Assembly: GCA_030142905.1 (NCBI GenBank)
Contig: JASJOG010000196.1
Coordinates: 310,001-374,000, forward strand
Length of the DNA: 64,000 bases
Reading direction: 5' to 3'
Source of the DNA: Heliopora coerulea
Lineage: Eukaryota; Cnidaria; Anthozoa; Scleralcyonacea; Helioporidae
Positions within the stretch are counted from its first letter, which is position 1. Each line of letters starts with the position of its first letter. Below are positions 35,663-46,902 of the stretch, one piece after another. Under the pieces are notes generated by a model. The model saw only the letters and a list, made by a program, of their open reading frames with translations, was not told where the DNA came from and ran no database searches. Both the position numbers and the translations under genes were made by a program.

Positions 35663-38600
35663 AAATTTGTCGTTTACTTGTAGTCTGAAATTACATTAAC
35701 AGAAATTTACAGAGGACATTTTAATCACAGCTACTTAAGCTTAAAATTTCCAGAGTTTTAACTACTTAGAAAAAAAGAGCTGGGATCAATTGAAGTATTG
35801 TCTACCCCATCCCCTAAGGGTGGACAATACTGAAACTGCCACTTTATGTTGTTTATGTATAGTCTGCCCCACATCCTGCATGTATAAATGTTAGCAATCA
35901 AAGGAAAGCCAACCAGAGTCTAGTTTTTATAGATGTTTTTGTAAATAACCAACCAGGCTTCTGAATTTGTAGAGATTCATGACATTGCCTTTTGCAAAGT
36001 AATCATTTCACTCTCATATTAATTGGCCTGGCATAACATATGGCACTTCCCAAGTGTATCTAAACATACTGCAAATTGCTTGTTCTTTTTTTTTTGACCT
36101 GTTATTTGGCATTCATATGGAAAACATCAACTCCAACCAAAATGACAGAGATTTATAAAAATCAGTCTCAATTTAAATTGTTTAGTTTTGGTGATTGTTG
36201 TAAAGATGATAAGTAAGTGAGAATACTTAAAATTACCTATAAATATTGTACTCCTAAAGTGTAAGAGGACAGTACTTTAATTGATCCAATTGAACATAGG
36301 GTGGATTTGTTTGAGAGTTTTGGCTAGATCTTGTCATTGGTGTCAAGTAGTACACTAAAGCAAGTCGATGAGGCCAGCTTTCAAAGGCTGCTGTCATATT
36401 GACACTAACCCATATTTTTCATCACGGCAACTTTGATGGGTGATAGAGATGACATTTTAGTCACAGTTGCTATCTATATTTTTGTGGCCAGATGTTCTTT
36501 TCTTTATTCTAAACCCTAAAATAATCTTACTTTTTATATCTGCTAATGTTAATACCTGTATTATGTACTTATTTTGTTGCTTATTTATTTCACTTTTTAA
36601 AGGTAAATTTACCTTCAAATCAAAACCTATTGCCCAGCCTACAGATGCTATGGCTGGGGACAATTACGACCATGGATATAATCAAGAGAATAGATATCAG
36701 GTAAAAACTATGTCACAACACATTAAAATATAACTAAAACCTTGTTTAAAAAGTAGGGAATACATTTTATCACCAATATAAAATAGAACTTCTCTTTAAT
36801 AACATGTTTATAGGAGGCTTTTTCCCCCAAGGTTCTTCATACAAAACAAATTCTTTTAATGAATTGACATGACCCCCACTCTAGCCTTAAACTTGTCAAG
36901 TAATTTGTCAGCTTGTAGCATATTGTTTTGGAAACAAATCTCTTGCATGTTATTTGCTGTAGGCTGTACTTTATACTTGTAGTTCAGCATTAGATGATAT
37001 GAATTTTTTCATTAATTTTTTTTTCTAAATTTTTTCCTTGACAGTTTTGAGTTTTTGGTTTTTGAGCAAAATCAACTCATCCTGCTTTTGTTTCTTTTAG
37101 GTGTTGTTGATCCGACTAAATGCTGAAATTCAACATCACTCATTTTGCCAAAATAAAGTTAAAGCTAAACCCTGTGAAAGATGTTCATCGGTATGTGTGT
37201 ATACCATATATCTTAATGAATATTACTGCCATACGAGGTTGCATATTAAGACACCTTTCACGTGATACTGGCATCTGAAAAGTATTGATAAAGGTTGTCA
37301 TTCAATTTACTTTACTAATGTTTTTAATCAGGTCTTCATAAAGAAGAATGAAAATGCAACAACAAACTACCATAGATGGTAGCAAAGTGATCACAACTGG
37401 ATGTAATATTTTAGAGTGGACCATAAAAGATGCATTAATGCAGCCTGTGTCATTGCAATCTTTGCGAATGTAGCTGCATAATCCAAACATTGGCAGTAGT
37501 AGCTTTCAGCAAAATCTGAATAAATCACTGGAGGCTGCTATTTTTTGCCAAACTTCAGTTTACAGTTTTAAACATCCCATTATCCCATTACTTTACATTT
37601 TGTGACACCTAGAAATTACTTTTCAGGTGGAGAAACTCTTGCACCATCAAGCACTGTCTGGGTGTATTTCAAAAGAATGCTTCAAATGTCAGTTAGTGCA
37701 GAAAACTATGGAGTTCCATAAAACAATTTGTCAAATGCCAGACTGCAGTTTGTGTGCAGATAACATGTGAGTATATTACTGTATGTTACTGTACAAGTAA
37801 TGTTATTATAAATTTAAAACACATGAGGCAGCTTTAAAAAAACATGTTTCAGCACTATGTAGGCCATTATCAGTTTGATAAATAGAGTTACAGCCAGATA
37901 ATATAGTGTTACAATATGATTAAATTATAGCTATTTATGAAGGCGGTATGTCTATATTTATCAAACTGACGATGTCCTATGTAGTGCCAAAACATGTCTT
38001 TTAAAAGCTGTCTTGTGCATTTTAAATTGTCTTGCAATTTTCTATAATCGTGTACCTGTCGAAGACCACAGTCTAATGGCCGAAAGCTCGTCGAAATAAA
38101 ATATAATTTTGGTCAGAGAACGTCTCCAATCATTATGCCTCTACCTGACTGTGCGTCATCCATATTTGGAAATAATATTACTGCTAACTATAAGTGTTGG
38201 TAATGTAATGTAATAAATAATTCTTCAAATTAATGTTATATTTTATCAGTATGATTGTTAACTTTACAAAGTTTAAATAAAAGCTAGTTGTTTTACCCAT
38301 TACTACACATGAATTCGGACAGTTATAATTTATGTGGTCAAATTTTGGTTCGGTATTTTTACTTGGTTCACTGCATAACCAAAAAGGTGATGGTAATTGA
38401 GTAAGAGTACCTAATCTGTTGGGTAGCGTAATGCTGGCTTAGAGGGTGCAGAATTTAAGAATCAAACAATGTGGGTTGCATGGTTTGGTAGCCTGGTGGA
38501 AGAGTGTTTAAGGTAAATATCAAGAACTGTGGGTTTAATAATCTTGGAGTTATATTGATGGAGCATTGGACTGGAATACTAATATTTATGGGTTGGATGG

Positions 38601-41600
38601 TCTGATAGTTCAGTTTAAGGATTGTTTAAAAGTGTATTCAAGATTTTAGATTGGATGGTGTTTGCACTGAAATGCTCAACTAGAATATCAAAGTCTGGTA
38701 AAGGTGTCCTTTAGAAGTATTGTTTTAGTAAGGAGAATTGAATGAGGGCAGCTACTGTGAGTTATAAAAACTATAGAACTGTATTTATGATCATCTAAGC
38801 TTTTGTTAGTCAACACCTCTAATGATGTCATTGACTGACAATTAGTGATTGACTGATCATGCCACAATTGGAAATTACCGATTACCGATTGTTCCAAGTC
38901 GTAATAGGTCCGATTCCAATTATCAAAATGAGTCCAATGATGTCATTCATTCTGCACGCAAACCTGGCGTAAACAACTTTAAATGGCTTCCTTGGCCAAA
39001 AACTTGTAAGAAAACACAATTCCTTCACATGGTAAAATAATTTTTAACCCACTGCTAAGTTAGTAGCTTTGCATAAGAGACTTGCACACGCTTCAACTTG
39101 TTAGTAGGAGAAATAGCAAAATACTTTTGACAGGTTTTTGTTTTTTTTTAAAAAGTAATTTTCTGGCCAGACTCGCTGACGCCTTGTCATCTCGCACGAC
39201 ACTAGCAATCAATAACAACAGCACAGCTAGAGCATTCAGTGCTCCAGTGCTAGCCAATGTGCAACTTGCAGACGTTTTGAAAAGACTTGGATAAAGCAAA
39301 CAACAAATCTTTATTTCCGGTTGTGTTGAGCAGTGAAGGAAATATTTACTACTCACATAATAGTGTCTTAAATACCAATTTGTATTTATTTAAAAGAAAG
39401 CCATTCACCTAGAAATCTGTCAAAGAATTTTCAGTAGACATCTGAAGGTTGCTCAAGCCAAACTGACGATCAACATCCGATTATTTTTGTAATTTTATAT
39501 ATTTCACATTGCATTATAAGATTGTGTAAGTGACAGACTGGTGATAGACAAATATATGCGCACATCTCGCTGCTGACCGTAGAAGAAACTGATGAAAACG
39601 ATGCCAATTTGGCAACTTCTGAAGAGTTGTTTTATTTCCATATTAATCGGTTATAATCGGGAAATACAGGAACTTTAACCGATTCCAATTGTCTACCGAT
39701 AACGAAATAATTGGTCCAATTCCGATTCTGATTCCGATTATTGGTCAATCACTACTAACAATAGCTTAGGCAATCGTAAATAAAATTCTATAGTTTTTAT
39801 AACTCAGAGTAGCTGGCCTCACTTGATTCTCCTTATTAGAACATCAAAGGTTGTGGGTTCAGTGCTATTTAGGTGAATTAGCATGGAGTTGGATTAAGTG
39901 GTCCTGTAACTTAGCTGGCAGGATGATGGATTAAAAAATCTTTGTAGCCCAGTTGGTAGAGTGTTATGGTACATATAGAGTACCAAAGGTGTAGAATTGG
40001 ATACAAGTAGAGTTATAGCAATAATGTTAAAGTATTTCAGTATTTATACAGGTATTTGCTGAAGAACAAAGAACCTGGCTAATTTTGAATATTGAATTGT
40101 TAGGAAAACTCCAGCAAGAGCAGTCCACGAGGTAGATGGAAGTGGAAGAGGGGAATGGTGCTTGGCCCAGTCAAGTGTCAGTGCCTGCTTGAATGATGAA
40201 CCAGAGAGAGTTTGTGGTTTTGTTGCACCAGTAAGTATTTATGTCTACTTTTTTAATTGGATTAGGTTTACAATTACACATGCAACTCTCTGATGTTGTA
40301 GACTCAATAGGACTGTGAAATGCAGTGATATATGCTACAGTAGAACCTGAGTTATGCAACCACCCTTGGTTCTTGTGAAATCAGTCGTAAATGACAGGTG
40401 GTCGTTAACACAGGTTTGCGAATGAAAGAACTATTTCATTAGAACTACTCTTAATATGTTGCATGGATAGGACACTAGGAACAGTTATTTATCCAGTCTT
40501 CCCAAACCAAGAACAAATTGGGGAAAACATTACTTGTGTTAAAGCAATCCAGGATTAGAACTCTCTTCCAGATGAACTAAAGAAACCTATGCCTAAATTT
40601 ATTTTTAAAAGGAATTTTGATAAGTTTTTAGTTAATTTATCTAATTAAAATGTCTATGCTTGCCTTATTTTATCTTTATTTTATTTCTTTTACTTCATCA
40701 TTTTTTTGTATTCTTCTATTTTAGTTTATAGAGCACCCCATTGAAAATAACACTAGTTAGTGGAATAGGTTTCCTATCAAAAGATTGTATATTATTATCG
40801 TTATTGTTATTATTAAGCTTGGTTCTGATTGTTGGTTGATTTTTGTTTATTAAGTTAACTGCTTTCCATCTGCCATTATTTTATAAAATTGTGTTCAATA
40901 ATTCATTTTTAAAAAATGAAATTTCAAAAAGCTAAAAAAAGTTGCCTGGTGGTTTGTATTTTTTATGCTTTTCTCAAGTCTCACAACTTCCTGTGTTGCA
41001 ATCCATTTAGTATTTCTTAATAACTAGTAGTCTTTACATCATAGAATTTCACCAGTAGTCTTAACATCATGTTCCCTGTGATTGTCCTTACACTGCAGTG
41101 TTTCCTATCATTGTCTTTACAAGATGGTCATTCCTTCAGTAATTTTTTCATTTGCAGATGTGTCAGAAATTGGTTGGGACTGATTTCAAAGAGGGAGAGG
41201 ATTATGAATTGCTAAATCAATTGGGAGAAGGAGGCAATGGGAAAGTTTTTAATGTGAAGCTTCTCCTTAGGGGTAAAGAGAAGCTGCCTGGGATATCTGA
41301 TTTGGCAGTAAAGATGGTAAGATTTGAGTTTTCTGTTGCTACAAAAGAAACTGCCAGTCAAGGGAAAAAAACTGAATAGAAATAATACCCACAAGCTTTA
41401 AGTCATTCAGAGGCAGTCATCTGACTCTATTGAATAAAATCGTCTACTGTTAACCAAATCAAAATTTGTAAATGCAATCTCGCACCTCAGAGGATTAACC
41501 ACATGCATTAAGAAGAGGCAGACATCCAACTGTGCTGGATAAAGTCAACTGGTGTAGGTCAAAATAAAATTCTAAAGTACCCCTTTGTGCCTCAGTGGGT

Positions 41601-44600
41601 TGAAGAAGTAAATGCCATGGGTCTGAAATGTTGATAAAAAAAAAGTGTGAAAAACTTTCATCCAACTTATACTCCACTCTTAAGACAGGCACTTTGCCAA
41701 CTCAGAATCTTCTCCAAGACCTGGAATTCTTCTAGAGTAGTAATTCTGTGAGTCTAGAATCTCTTCAATGATCTTCCCTGTTGGCTACCAAGTTGCATTT
41801 GAAATTATTTCTTTTTTTGATGCCCACATAACCAGGATTCTAGTAGAATAATGATGTAATTTGTTCTTGAAAATCTTTTGAATTTCTCAATTCCTTGATA
41901 TTTTTCCTTTCTTTGAATTATACAGACAACTGTTACTCCAAAGGAGATAAAAGCTTTGAAGAATTTATCTGACAAGAAGTTTTTTCTTCAGCACTTCTTT
42001 GTTGTTCACAAGGAGGAAATAATGGAGTGGAAAAATAAGTGTCGAAAAATACGACACCGAGTTTTCTTTGAAAAATTGGGTAAGTATTTTATAGCAGTGT
42101 TTATGATCAATGGACCATGACTAAAATAGAGTGTAAAATGGAGGAAATATTCAACGACATAGCAATACCTTTATAGTTGGGAGGGATTTTAGTTATTTAA
42201 TTTGTATATTAGAGAGGCTTAATCTCCCAGCTATCATTATCTGCCTTAGGTTTTAATGAAAGATGTGTTTCTATCCTTGGACATATCTTTCATATCTTCT
42301 AGTGTTTGATCAAAATTGTTAGTGCCATGTCAAAAGTCACAATTACCTTTCATAAAATTTTGTCATCTTGTCACAGAAGCAAGAAAAGCTCCCACTTTTT
42401 ATAGATTTCATTGGTGTATAACTGTTATATCATTTTTTTCCTTTGATATCTGGGTTGCAGCTTACCTGCAGACAACCATAATGTCAGATATGCCTGTGTG
42501 GTATATAGGGAAATTGAACTATAAATCAAAATAAAAATACTCTGACATTTTTTTTTTTGAGATAACAAAATCATGGTATTTACTCCACCCTCCAAATGAA
42601 ATCTAGGTCATTGAGTGGGCAATTAAATGATAAATACCTTAAGATTTAATGATATTTTTCAAATGCAATAGATTTTATTATTTATGGTTTACGTTTAGAC
42701 ACATCTTTGTCAATGTATCGTAAAAGTAAACCAAATGGTGTCCTTGGCGTGGACAAAGCCATGTATTATTGGATTCAAATCCTTCTGGCAGTTCATCAGC
42801 TTCACACGTTGGTTCCATCTATTATGCACAAGGACATAAAGTCAGGAAATGTCCTTTTGACAAATAAGAACAAAGAAGCAAGGCTGGCTGATTTTGAATA
42901 TGCCGTAGTATTAGAGAAGGACATCGACACCGCAAAACTACGACCTTGTGGAACACGCTTCTTTTGTGCTCCAGAGGTAATATGTCTCTTTTTGATGTTT
43001 CTTTTGTGCTGTGGTCATCTTGTTGTAGGTTTATATACTGTATTCCTTCAAAGTAAGTGATAGTTACACAGCAGACCAGTGAAAGTGGGTTCGGAGTAAG
43101 AAACGTAGTCTGTCGGACGAATAACATCTTGTAAACTCAATACAGGTATGACACAAAACCAAACTGACGACGGTAATATTTCGATTTTATTTCAAATATT
43201 ATTATTACCGTGATTAGTTTTGTCTTGGCTTTTAACTCAGATATCGAGCTTACAAGATGTTATTTATCGTGGTATGTTTCTTGGTCTGTTTTGTAAAGTT
43301 GGTCTGTTGGTAATGTTTTGTGGTATAAACAGACTTGGGCTGGCCATTTTACCATCGCGCCATAGAACAATGGCTGACCATTGTTCGATGGTACCTGGGC
43401 ACAATCGCCAGTCCAAGTCTGGGTATAAAAGTGTGTATACCATTGGAGTGATAAACTTTTTGATCAAGAAAGACTAGTGTTCAATCATGCTCAAACTCAC
43501 AAGTCAATTTCAAGGAGTTAGTGATATAAAAATATGAAACTGGGAAGACAGCGTTAAATAACAAAAGTTCAAAGGTTGCTAACTGCCGTGAAATGTGTTC
43601 GCTCTCTGACGAAAGACCTTTGCTCGAAAAGTTAGAAATCTTTTCGATCAGTCACGGGAGTTACCAATCTTTAAATTGTCAAGGAGTCGTGTTGGAGTAA
43701 TGGCCAGTTGGCCTTGTTTATCTGCTGAATACTCTACAACTACCAGAAGGTTTTTTGAAATCTACTTTGTTATGTTAATGTAAACAACTGTCTTTCCATT
43801 CCGGCTTTGGGTATCAAATATAAAAATATAAGAAAAAAATATAAAATTTATTATATCTTTTAGGTGTAAAATATCGGCATGAAAAAGAAAATATCAAAAG
43901 GTGTTCTGGTACTTGTATTGAGCCTACGTAATATATGACGTAATAAAAGGGGAAGTGGCCACTAAATTCTAGGAAATGTTTTCCTATACCTCGTCTATAA
44001 AGTGACTTGTTTTTTTTTCCCTAGGTAAAACAAAGAAAACGCCATGGAACACCTGCAGATATCTACTCAATGGGCGCATTTGGTCTCGAACTGTTAATTC
44101 CAAATGCTATATCTTATCCCGAGAAGGTAAAAATAGTGTTTGTTTTTTATTGATAGTGAGCAGGTGGTATCTTGGGCATTCTCGTAATTTGATTGGCCGA
44201 AGTACCTGCTGGCTTTTGGTCGACATTTGAGGACCGTTGATAGAATTCCCATCAACACTCTTGCGGCCATTAACATCGTTTTATTGAACTTTTTTTACTG
44301 GTTCAAAACAGCTCAAGCCATTTCAATCACCTTCTTGGTCAATAATGGTGAAAAAAGAAGTGGAAGCATTTTACTCTCTTCTCTTTCCTTCATTAACAAA
44401 CAGCGTACAATATAATTTTACTTCGAGCTTTGGGTAGTTTATAGCAACACATAGTAGAAATGAATGAGTAAATAAACAAATAAATAAATTCCTCGGACTT
44501 CAGTGCATTCTCACTCTGGGATGCCTGTTCCCAAATGTCTTTCAGGGGTAACTTTGGTCGTGCATTTGTTATGCTTAACTGGGCGCAAATCTTGGGAGTT

Positions 44601-45365
44601 CTTCGGTTGATTGTGCCCCTCCGCTTTAACTACGGTAATTTTTATCTATCGTACGTACTTCATGTAGGGTCGTCCAATTGAACACTTGAAGAGGATTAAC
44701 CATGGTCTTGGATTGTTGATGGAATCTTGCTTACGGGTAAGAATGTTGCGGAGTTTAAATTGGAAATTTGTGGTCTTTTTTGGTTACTAATTCAAAAGTT
44801 GACGGACGGGAAGAAATGACAAAGAAGTTACTAGAGGTAGTATGTAGACAAGTTCAATTAATGCCAGTGTGGATGAGGTCTACTGGCGGACAATTGAACT
44901 TCTTGCCAGTCAAAGACCAAACCATTCAGAGATTTTGTGTTCTGGAAATCAACAAACAGTAATGAGTTTTCCCACTAGAAAGAAAAATACACGAGAAGTC
45001 GATAATATGAAAAAATAAGACAAAAGATAATCTGAAACGAGACATCTTGAAAACACAAGATACGAGTTAAATCAAGATTTAAAATCAAATAAACGAAATT
45101 TCGACTTTATTTCGAAGTAATCGTCAGAACAGATTTTCACTCCTACGTTAAGTTTTCTAGATATTTCTTGCAGGATAATGTTTTGTTTTTGGGTGCGCTT
45201 AATGGTCATAACTGACAATCTTTTTTTTTTCATGTTGACTTTCAGGAAGATCCGTCCGAAAGGCCAACAGCTGAGCAGCTGTTAAATCACGAAATTGTCC
45301 AACATTATATACAGTCATTTGAAGGGGAACCATTCATGAATGGGGTTGTTGGACAATTGAGGTGA
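33886..45365 (+). CDS. Divergent protein kinase with TAZ-like Cys/His region
   Basis: Eleven exons: 33886-34021, 36603-36700, 37101-37190, 37627-37766, 40104-40230, 41158-41316, 41926-42079, 42699-42976, 44025-44126, 44668-44736, 45246-45365; all phases agree; 490 residues. The N-terminus is polar. About residues 80-155 are Cys/His-rich: CERC, then H-x7-C-x4-C-x2-C-x9-H-x3-C-x4-C-x2-C, resembling a TAZ-type zinc finger. The kinase domain (about 212-480) has glycine loop GEGGNGKVF (220-228), Lys249 in LAVKM, catalytic loop HKDIKSGN (345-352) with Asp347, Lys349 and Asn352, DFE (366-368) instead of DFG, APE (392-394), and a late DPSERPTAEQLL motif. It is probably a Ser/Thr kinase (Lys two residues after the catalytic Asp). 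The subfamily is not recognised. A start at 33811 is possible, but ATG 33886 has the better context. Confidence 0.83.
34286..34365 (-). repeat. tRNA-derived SINE copy, minus orientation
   Basis: Minus-strand copy with GGTTCGATCCCCGTCTGGGG and the tail ATCGTTCATCTAC. It faces the plus copy 70 bases away and lies in the first kinase intron. Confidence 0.85.
34433..34556 (+). repeat. tRNA-derived SINE, full head and tail
   Basis: Head has box A TAGCTCAATGGTTAGAGC and box B GGTTCGATCCC at tRNA spacing, then a tail GGGGCTCAGATATCATTTTC through GATCGTTCATCTACTTC. The anticodon region is imperfect (position 33 is C, and the stem has a mismatch), so it is not called a functional tRNA. Confidence 0.85.
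34971..35339. mobile_element. Palindromic MITE, about 370 bp
   Basis: Two arms of about 170 bases are inverted copies: TTTTACAGTAAAATGCTGTC at the left matches GACAGCATTTTACTGTAAAA-like sequence at the right, and the match continues through GGTTCAACTATTCTTATTTACAT and the centre GTTTAATAAGTTGTTATGTTTTAAAC. ATTATTTATTTTAC/GTAAAATAAATAAT lies at the outer ends. Non-autonomous foldback transposon. Confidence 0.92.
35436..35556. repeat. Second palindrome, about 120 bp
   Basis: ATCTCTTACCTCAAAAAGTC to CTTCAGGTCACCTGAAG and back to GACTTTTTGAGGTAAGCGAT. Arms of about 52 bases are almost perfect. A (TA)n tract flanks it on the left. Confidence 0.93.
35620..35660. repeat. TA dinucleotide microsatellite
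   Basis: About 38 bases of TATATA. Confidence 0.9.
37811..38028. mobile_element. Non-autonomous element with inverted ends
   Basis: AATTTAAAACACATGAGGCAGC with AAAACATGTTTCAGCACTATGTAG at the left, and CTACATAGTGC-type inverse, AAACATGTCTTTTAAAAGCTG and GTGCATTTTAAATT at the right. Internal TTATCAGTTTGATAAATA and TATTTATCAAACTGAC also pair. About 218 bases, in a kinase intron. Confidence 0.8.
38430..38690 (+). repeat. Tandem degenerate tRNA-like units
   Basis: Three or four units with variants of TGGTAGCCTGGTGGAAGAGTG and ATCAAGAACTGTGGGTT, like those at 11600-11960. They border the large inverted-repeat element. Confidence 0.45.
38726..39840. mobile_element. 1.1-kb element with about 90-bp terminal inverted repeats
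   Basis: Left end TAGTAAGGAGAATTGAATGA and GAGTTATAAAAACTATAGAA, then TCTAAGCTTTTGTTAGT. The right end, read on the other strand, gives TAATAAGGAGAATCAAGTGA, GAGTTATAAAAACTATAGAA and CCTAAGCTATTGTTAGT. An inner inverted pair around AGTGATTGACTGATCA/TTGGTCAATCACT with ACCGATTCCAATT-type repeats extends the symmetry. No transposase is visible; it contains only short open stretches. Lies in a kinase intron and interrupts tandem tRNA-like units. Confidence 0.87.
39840..40020 (+). repeat. Tandem degenerate tRNA-like units (continuation)
   Basis: Further units such as TGTAGCCCAGTTGGTAGAGTG immediately to the right of the inverted-repeat element, as if the element had inserted into the array 38430-38690. 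Confidence 0.45.
43125..43262. repeat. Foldback element related to 16439-16538
   Basis: AATAACATCTTGTAAACTC at the left and GAGCTTACAAGATGTTATTT at the right, with an internal AAATATTATTATT core. In a kinase intron. Confidence 0.7.
43320..43445. repeat. Foldback element
   Basis: GGTATAAACAGACTTGGGCTGGC pairs with GCCAGTCCAAGTCTGGGTATA; ATGGTACC/CCATTTTACCATCG are inner arms. Confidence 0.65.
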
Positions 45366-46902
45366 AAAAAGTATGGTCGTCCGTATGTACGTACATACAT
45401 ACATACATACATACATATATTTTTATTTGGCAAGGCAAGTCTTCACAAGATGTTGAAAGACCAGTCAGGATTCACATAAAATATGAACTTTATTAAAATT
45501 CTTAATACGCACGCTCTCAAGATGTTCTCTCAGAAAAACTTTGTGAGTCCCTGACGGGAACGTAACCCGTTATTAAAATTGTTTGACTTTGACTAAAATA
45601 TTAGATGCAAGACGTTTCGACTGGAAAGCTCCGGTCTTCACTAACTAAAATAGTTGGAAAGCCGATTCATAAGCCTTTTCAAACTGAACTTATTCCAGGT
45701 TGATAGCATTCAAAGTCACAGAAGCCAGAAAAGTGTTACTAAGTAAATCAGAGCTCTCATTACGAGCTTCGTCATGTAACAGTTTAACGAATACAATTGT
45801 ATTCTGTCTCCTCACTTAGTCACTCCCTGTCACAACCTTAACAACAACTTAGTCACAACCTGTCAAATTCAAGTTCATTGTGTGTATTTTTGTTTAAACT
45901 GGGAAAGCCTGCGACCCTGCGCTGCAAATTTCCAACCGAGTTTAAAGCGCTATAAGACTTTTAGTCTTTTATTTAAATTTTTAAATTTAAAACTGACCTT
46001 CAGTAAGGACACGAGTTTGATGAAGAATTGGATTTTATAGTAGAATTTGGCTTGGGGTTAATTTTCAAATCATTTCTAAATCCAGAATACTGTAGTAACC
46101 GTCTCAATCTCATTAACAGTTCATGAACAAAACACAAAGAAATTCAGTACTGAGACGTAATGTCGATATCTGATCTTAATTAGCATAAAATTTCGACAAC
46201 TTTAAACCCGATTTTCTTTCAATAAGGATTCGTTTGAAATGTAATATACACTCGAAAGTCGTGTTTGATCAAATATCCAAACACCTCGAAGTTAGTTAAA
46301 AAAACTCGGCTATCACCTATTTTTTCAACTCACTTCTCGGTGTTTGGCTATCTGATGAAACACTCCTATATCATACACCACGTGCCTTTTTAAATGACCC
46401 CTTTTTAAATCTGGCAGATGTTTTTAATTTTTTGCGGAAAGATTAACGATATTAAAAACTTTCTTTGTTTGATTGGCCTGTCAATCTTTGGCATTTGCAT
46501 ATAAATTTAAATTGAAAAGAGTGAAACAGTTAAAGGCCAGAAATAGCCATTTTTAGGAACGAAATTCACTTTGAAACTTACCTAAATTTAACGAAAATAA
46601 TTTACCCTGGGCAGGCTGAAGATGATATTTGAGCCCGCGTGCATGTTGTTCAAGATGGAGATTGTTTCTTTGTGAATGATTTTCAACGAAATGAAGTGGA
46701 AATCAATTGGGAACTCGTATTTTTTAAAGAAAATTCGAGAATAAAATTTCCATTATTTGTGTGGGATTGATTAAAATGGTAGTCTGTTTTTTTTACGATG
46801 ACATCAATGATGGGAGCGGAAAATATCCCTGAGTTGACAGCAGCTGCAAGTGGCTTCCGTTTTATTATTGTTCTGTAAATTGTGCTTAAAGAACTACGAA
46901 CA
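45366..46902. other. Spacer between kinase and JmjC-AKR-PQQ genes
   Basis: Includes a CATA tetranucleotide run (about 45388-45417), a SINE-tail fragment near 45520-45590 (TCCCTGACGGGAACGTAACCCG) and a foldback at about 46262-46367 (GTGTTTGATCAAATATCCAA versus TTGGCTATCTGATGAAACAC). It must hold the promoter of the downstream gene. Confidence 0.55.

Noticed and set aside
39082..39294. 70-codon open frame within the 1.1-kb inverted-repeat element
   Set aside because: No similarity to a transposase and no splice context; probably chance.
44768..44962. 64-codon open frame inside the kinase intron
   Set aside because: The flanking exons 44668-44736 and 45246-45365 already join in frame to give a normal kinase end.
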